From: Oxalobacteraceae bacterium UBA4003
Lineage (GTDB): Bacteria > Pseudomonadota > Gammaproteobacteria > Burkholderiales > Burkholderiaceae_D
Length of the DNA stretch: 17,589 nt
Direction of reading: 5' to 3'
Assembly: GCA_002384815.1 (NCBI GenBank)
Contig: DGBN01000038.1
Coordinates: 1 to 17,589, forward strand
The stretch's first letter is position 1. Each line of letters starts with the position of its first letter. The notes below the pieces were generated by a model. That model searched no databases and had not been told where the DNA came from. It saw nothing but the letters and a program-made list of their open reading frames with translations. Position numbers and translations under genes: made by a program. Of this stretch, positions 16,178-17,589 are shown one piece after another.

Positions 16178-16651
16178 TCACACAGCAATCCGCGTTTCAA
16201 ACTTGCTGCGATGAATGGAGAAAAAACTTTTCACGTTGCGCACATTCGCATGTGAAGCAAACAGCCTGTGCACCAGCGCGTTATAAGCCGGCATATCGGC
16301 GACCTGAATCACCAATACAAAATCCGGCCCGGGCGACACGCGATAGCATTGCAAGACTGCGCTTTCAGCCGCGACCAGAACTTCAAATTCCACCTGCTGT
16401 TCAGCTGCCTGATTGTCCAAAGTGATTTCGACGATAGCCGTCAGCCCCGCGCCTATCTTTTGCGGCGAGACGATGGCGACCTGCCGCTCAATCACACCGG
16501 CATCGACCAGCCGCTTGACGCGACGCAGGCAAGTCGGTGCAGACGCATGCACGGCCAGCGCTAGATCGTTGTTAGTTTGTGATGAATCGGCCTGCAGCGC
16601 GTTCAAAATGCGGCGGTCGAGTTCATCCAGCACTATTTTTTCATCGATCAT
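16178..16651 (-). CDS. Lrp/AsnC-family transcriptional regulator
   Basis: This 157-residue protein has the AsnC-type helix-turn-helix (about 8-60; LDELDRRILNALQAD, then SAPTCLRRVKRL) and a C-terminal RAM/AsnC ligand-binding and oligomerisation domain (about 68-145, with GPDFVLVIQVADMPAY). Such proteins form dimers to octamers and usually sense amino acids. It is divergent from glmS across 146 AT-rich bases that carry three near-adjacent perfect palindromes, suggesting autoregulation and perhaps effects on glmS. The ATG at 16651 has no clear Shine-Dalgarno. The effector is unknown. Confidence 0.93.
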   Translation of the reverse strand: MIDEKIVLDELDRRILNALQADSSQTNNDLALAVHASAPTCLRRVKRLVDAGVIERQVAIVSPQKIGAGLTAIVEITLDNQAAEQQVEFEVLVAAESAVLQCYRVSPGPDFVLVIQVADMPAYNALVHRLFASHANVRNVKSFFSIHRSKFETRIAV

Positions 16652-16667
16652 ATAGAAAATAAATCAA

Positions 16668-16687
16668 TTAATTTGAAATTAAATTTC
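16668..16687. promoter_or_regulatory. Two overlapping palindromes upstream of the AsnC gene
   Basis: TTAATTTGAAATTAA (16668-16682) has perfect seven-base arms, and it overlaps GAAATTAAATTTC (16675-16687), which has perfect six-base arms. They begin 16 bases before the AsnC start. Lrp-family proteins bind AT-rich dyads of about 13-15 bp, so these are candidate autoregulatory sites. Confidence 0.5.
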
Positions 16688-16708
16688 ACTTTTCATCATC
16701 CAAGAAAT

Positions 16709-16723
16709 AATAAGCCATTTATT
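16709..16723. promoter_or_regulatory. Third AT-rich dyad in the AsnC-glmS region
   Basis: AATAA, five bases, TTATT forms a 15-base dyad whose centre is about 35 bases from the overlapping pair at 16668-16687. In this AT-rich stretch it may be chance, but its size suits an Lrp-type site. Confidence 0.3.
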
Positions 16724-16730
16724 CCAATAT

Positions 16731-16760
16731 TTAGAAAACTTATTTCATAAACCCTAATCT
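16731..16760 (+). promoter_or_regulatory. Possible glmS promoter
   Basis: TTAGAA (16731-16736) and TAATCT (16755-16760) are separated by 18 bases and would start transcription near 16767, giving a leader of about 30 bases. Both hexamers are imperfect. The short leader leaves no room for a glmS ribozyme, which is a Gram-positive feature anyway. Confidence 0.3.
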
Positions 16761-16797
16761 AGACTGTGTCACTTATACAAATCACCACGAGGTTCTT

Positions 16798-17570
16798 ATG
16801 TGCGGTATCGTCGGCGCAGTCGCGCAACGCAATATCACCCCCATCCTGGTTGAAGGCCTCAAACGGCTTGAATATCGCGGTTATGATTCCTGCGGCGTTG
16901 CACTGCATGTAGACGGCAAGCTGGAGCGCGCACGCAGTACCGCGCGCGTCGCCGAACTGGAAAAACAGGTCGCCAAGGAACATCTAGCAGGTTTTACCGG
17001 CATCGCACACACCCGTTGGGCCACACATGGTGCGCCGGCATCGCACAATGCGCATCCGCATTTTTCACGCGACCGCATCGCCCTCGTGCATAACGGTATC
17101 ATCGAAAACCACGATGAACTGCGCGATGAATTAAAAGCACTCGGTTACGTCTTCGAAAGCCAGACCGATACCGAAGTCATCGCCCATCTGGTCGATCATT
17201 TATACACCGGCGATTTGTTTGAAACAGTGCAACTCGCTACCAAACGTCTGACCGGTGCCTTTGCGATTGCCGTCTTCAGTCGCGACGAACCGCACCGCGT
17301 AGTCGGCGCACGTCGCGGCTCGCCGCTGATCGTCGGCATCGGCAATGGCGAAAACTTTGTCGCCTCCGACGCGCTGGCCTTGGCCGGCACCACCGATCAA
17401 ATCATTTACCTGGAAGAAGGCGACGTCGTCGACCTGCAATTGCAACGCGTATGGATAGTCGATGCCGATGGCAAGCAGGTGCAACGCGAAGTCAAAACCG
17501 TGCACGCACACACCGGCGCAGTCGAACTCGGCCCGTATCGCCATTACATGCAGAAGGAAATCTTCGAGCA
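16798..17570 (+). CDS. glmS: Glutamine-fructose-6-phosphate aminotransferase (isomerizing), N-terminal part
   Basis: GlmS makes glucosamine-6-phosphate from fructose-6-phosphate and glutamine, the committed step toward UDP-GlcNAc. The start MCGIVGAV exposes the catalytic Cys2 after Met removal. YRGYDS (26-31), HTRWATHG (71-78) and HNGIIEN (98-104) form the glutaminase site. A good Shine-Dalgarno (GAGG, five bases before the ATG) fixes the start. Only 257 codons are present, essentially the glutaminase domain; the two SIS isomerase domains (about 350 more residues) lie beyond the end. The genomic sequence stops inside the HYMQKEIFE-Gln motif at about 17570, where adapter sequence begins, so this is a partial gene by assembly, not a pseudogene. 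Confidence 0.96.
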
Positions 17571-17589
17571 CTGTCTCTTATACACATCT
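17571..17589. other. Illumina Nextera/Tn5 transposase adapter remnant
   Basis: The last 19 bases, CTGTCTCTTATACACATCT, are exactly the Nextera mosaic-end adapter read-through sequence. They break the conserved GlmS reading after KEIFE, where Gln-Pro is expected, and would add non-native residues. This is library-preparation sequence, not genome. Confidence 0.97.

Noticed and set aside
16652..16797. glmS ribozyme/riboswitch
   Set aside because: The leader is only about 30 bases by the best promoter guess, the whole gap is 146 bases, and the ribozyme is a Gram-positive feature.
1..17589. CRISPR array, insertion sequence, prophage, toxin-antitoxin or defence system
   Set aside because: No regularly spaced direct repeats, transposase or integrase motifs, phage genes or known defence domains were seen on either strand.

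Overview
The window looks like a chromosomal contig from a betaproteobacterium, most likely Burkholderiales and probably Oxalobacteraceae (Herminiimonas/Janthinobacterium-like). The basis is moderate GC, the protein flavour of GlmU, GlmS, TtcA and FolB, and a MidA methyltransferase next to DUF2905 genes; I could not run a database comparison. Almost everything is ordinary chromosome. I found no rRNA, tRNA, CRISPR array, insertion sequence, prophage or defence island.

Left part (1-9.6 kb), all on the minus strand. In transcription order it starts at 9588 with a MidA/NDUFAF7-like methyltransferase, two tandem DUF2905 small membrane proteins and a CNNM/CBS/CorC membrane protein, ending at a perfect hairpin terminator near 6404-6434. 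A DHA2-type drug efflux transporter, a six-helix membrane diguanylate cyclase, a receiver-plus-TPR protein and a class I glutamine amidotransferase (peptidase C26) follow. The extreme left edge carries a near-consensus sigma70 promoter firing leftward out of the window, with its predicted start at about base 1.

Middle (9.6-12.3 kb). A plus-strand folate/tRNA block holds a pteridine-reductase-type short-chain dehydrogenase, folB and ttcA. A convergent DUF1090 secreted protein follows. Between that gene and glmU is a frameshifted, truncated minus-strand remnant of a DUF6279-like lipoprotein.

Right part (12.5-17.6 kb). glmU ends at a perfect bidirectional terminator shared with a convergent MFS gene. 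The MFS gene is divergent from a LysR regulator, probably its controller. The LysR gene converges on an Lrp/AsnC regulator, which is divergent from glmS across an AT-rich region full of palindromes. glmU and glmS, both needed to make UDP-GlcNAc, thus flank a transporter and two regulators. glmS is cut after its glutaminase domain because the last 19 bases are the Illumina Nextera/Tn5 adapter rather than genomic sequence.

The observations most worth checking are the adapter tail, the outward promoter at the left end, the receiver domain with Glu at the phosphoacceptor position, the lipoprotein remnant, the DUF2905 duplication and the operator-like palindromes. I saw no clearly new multi-gene system.
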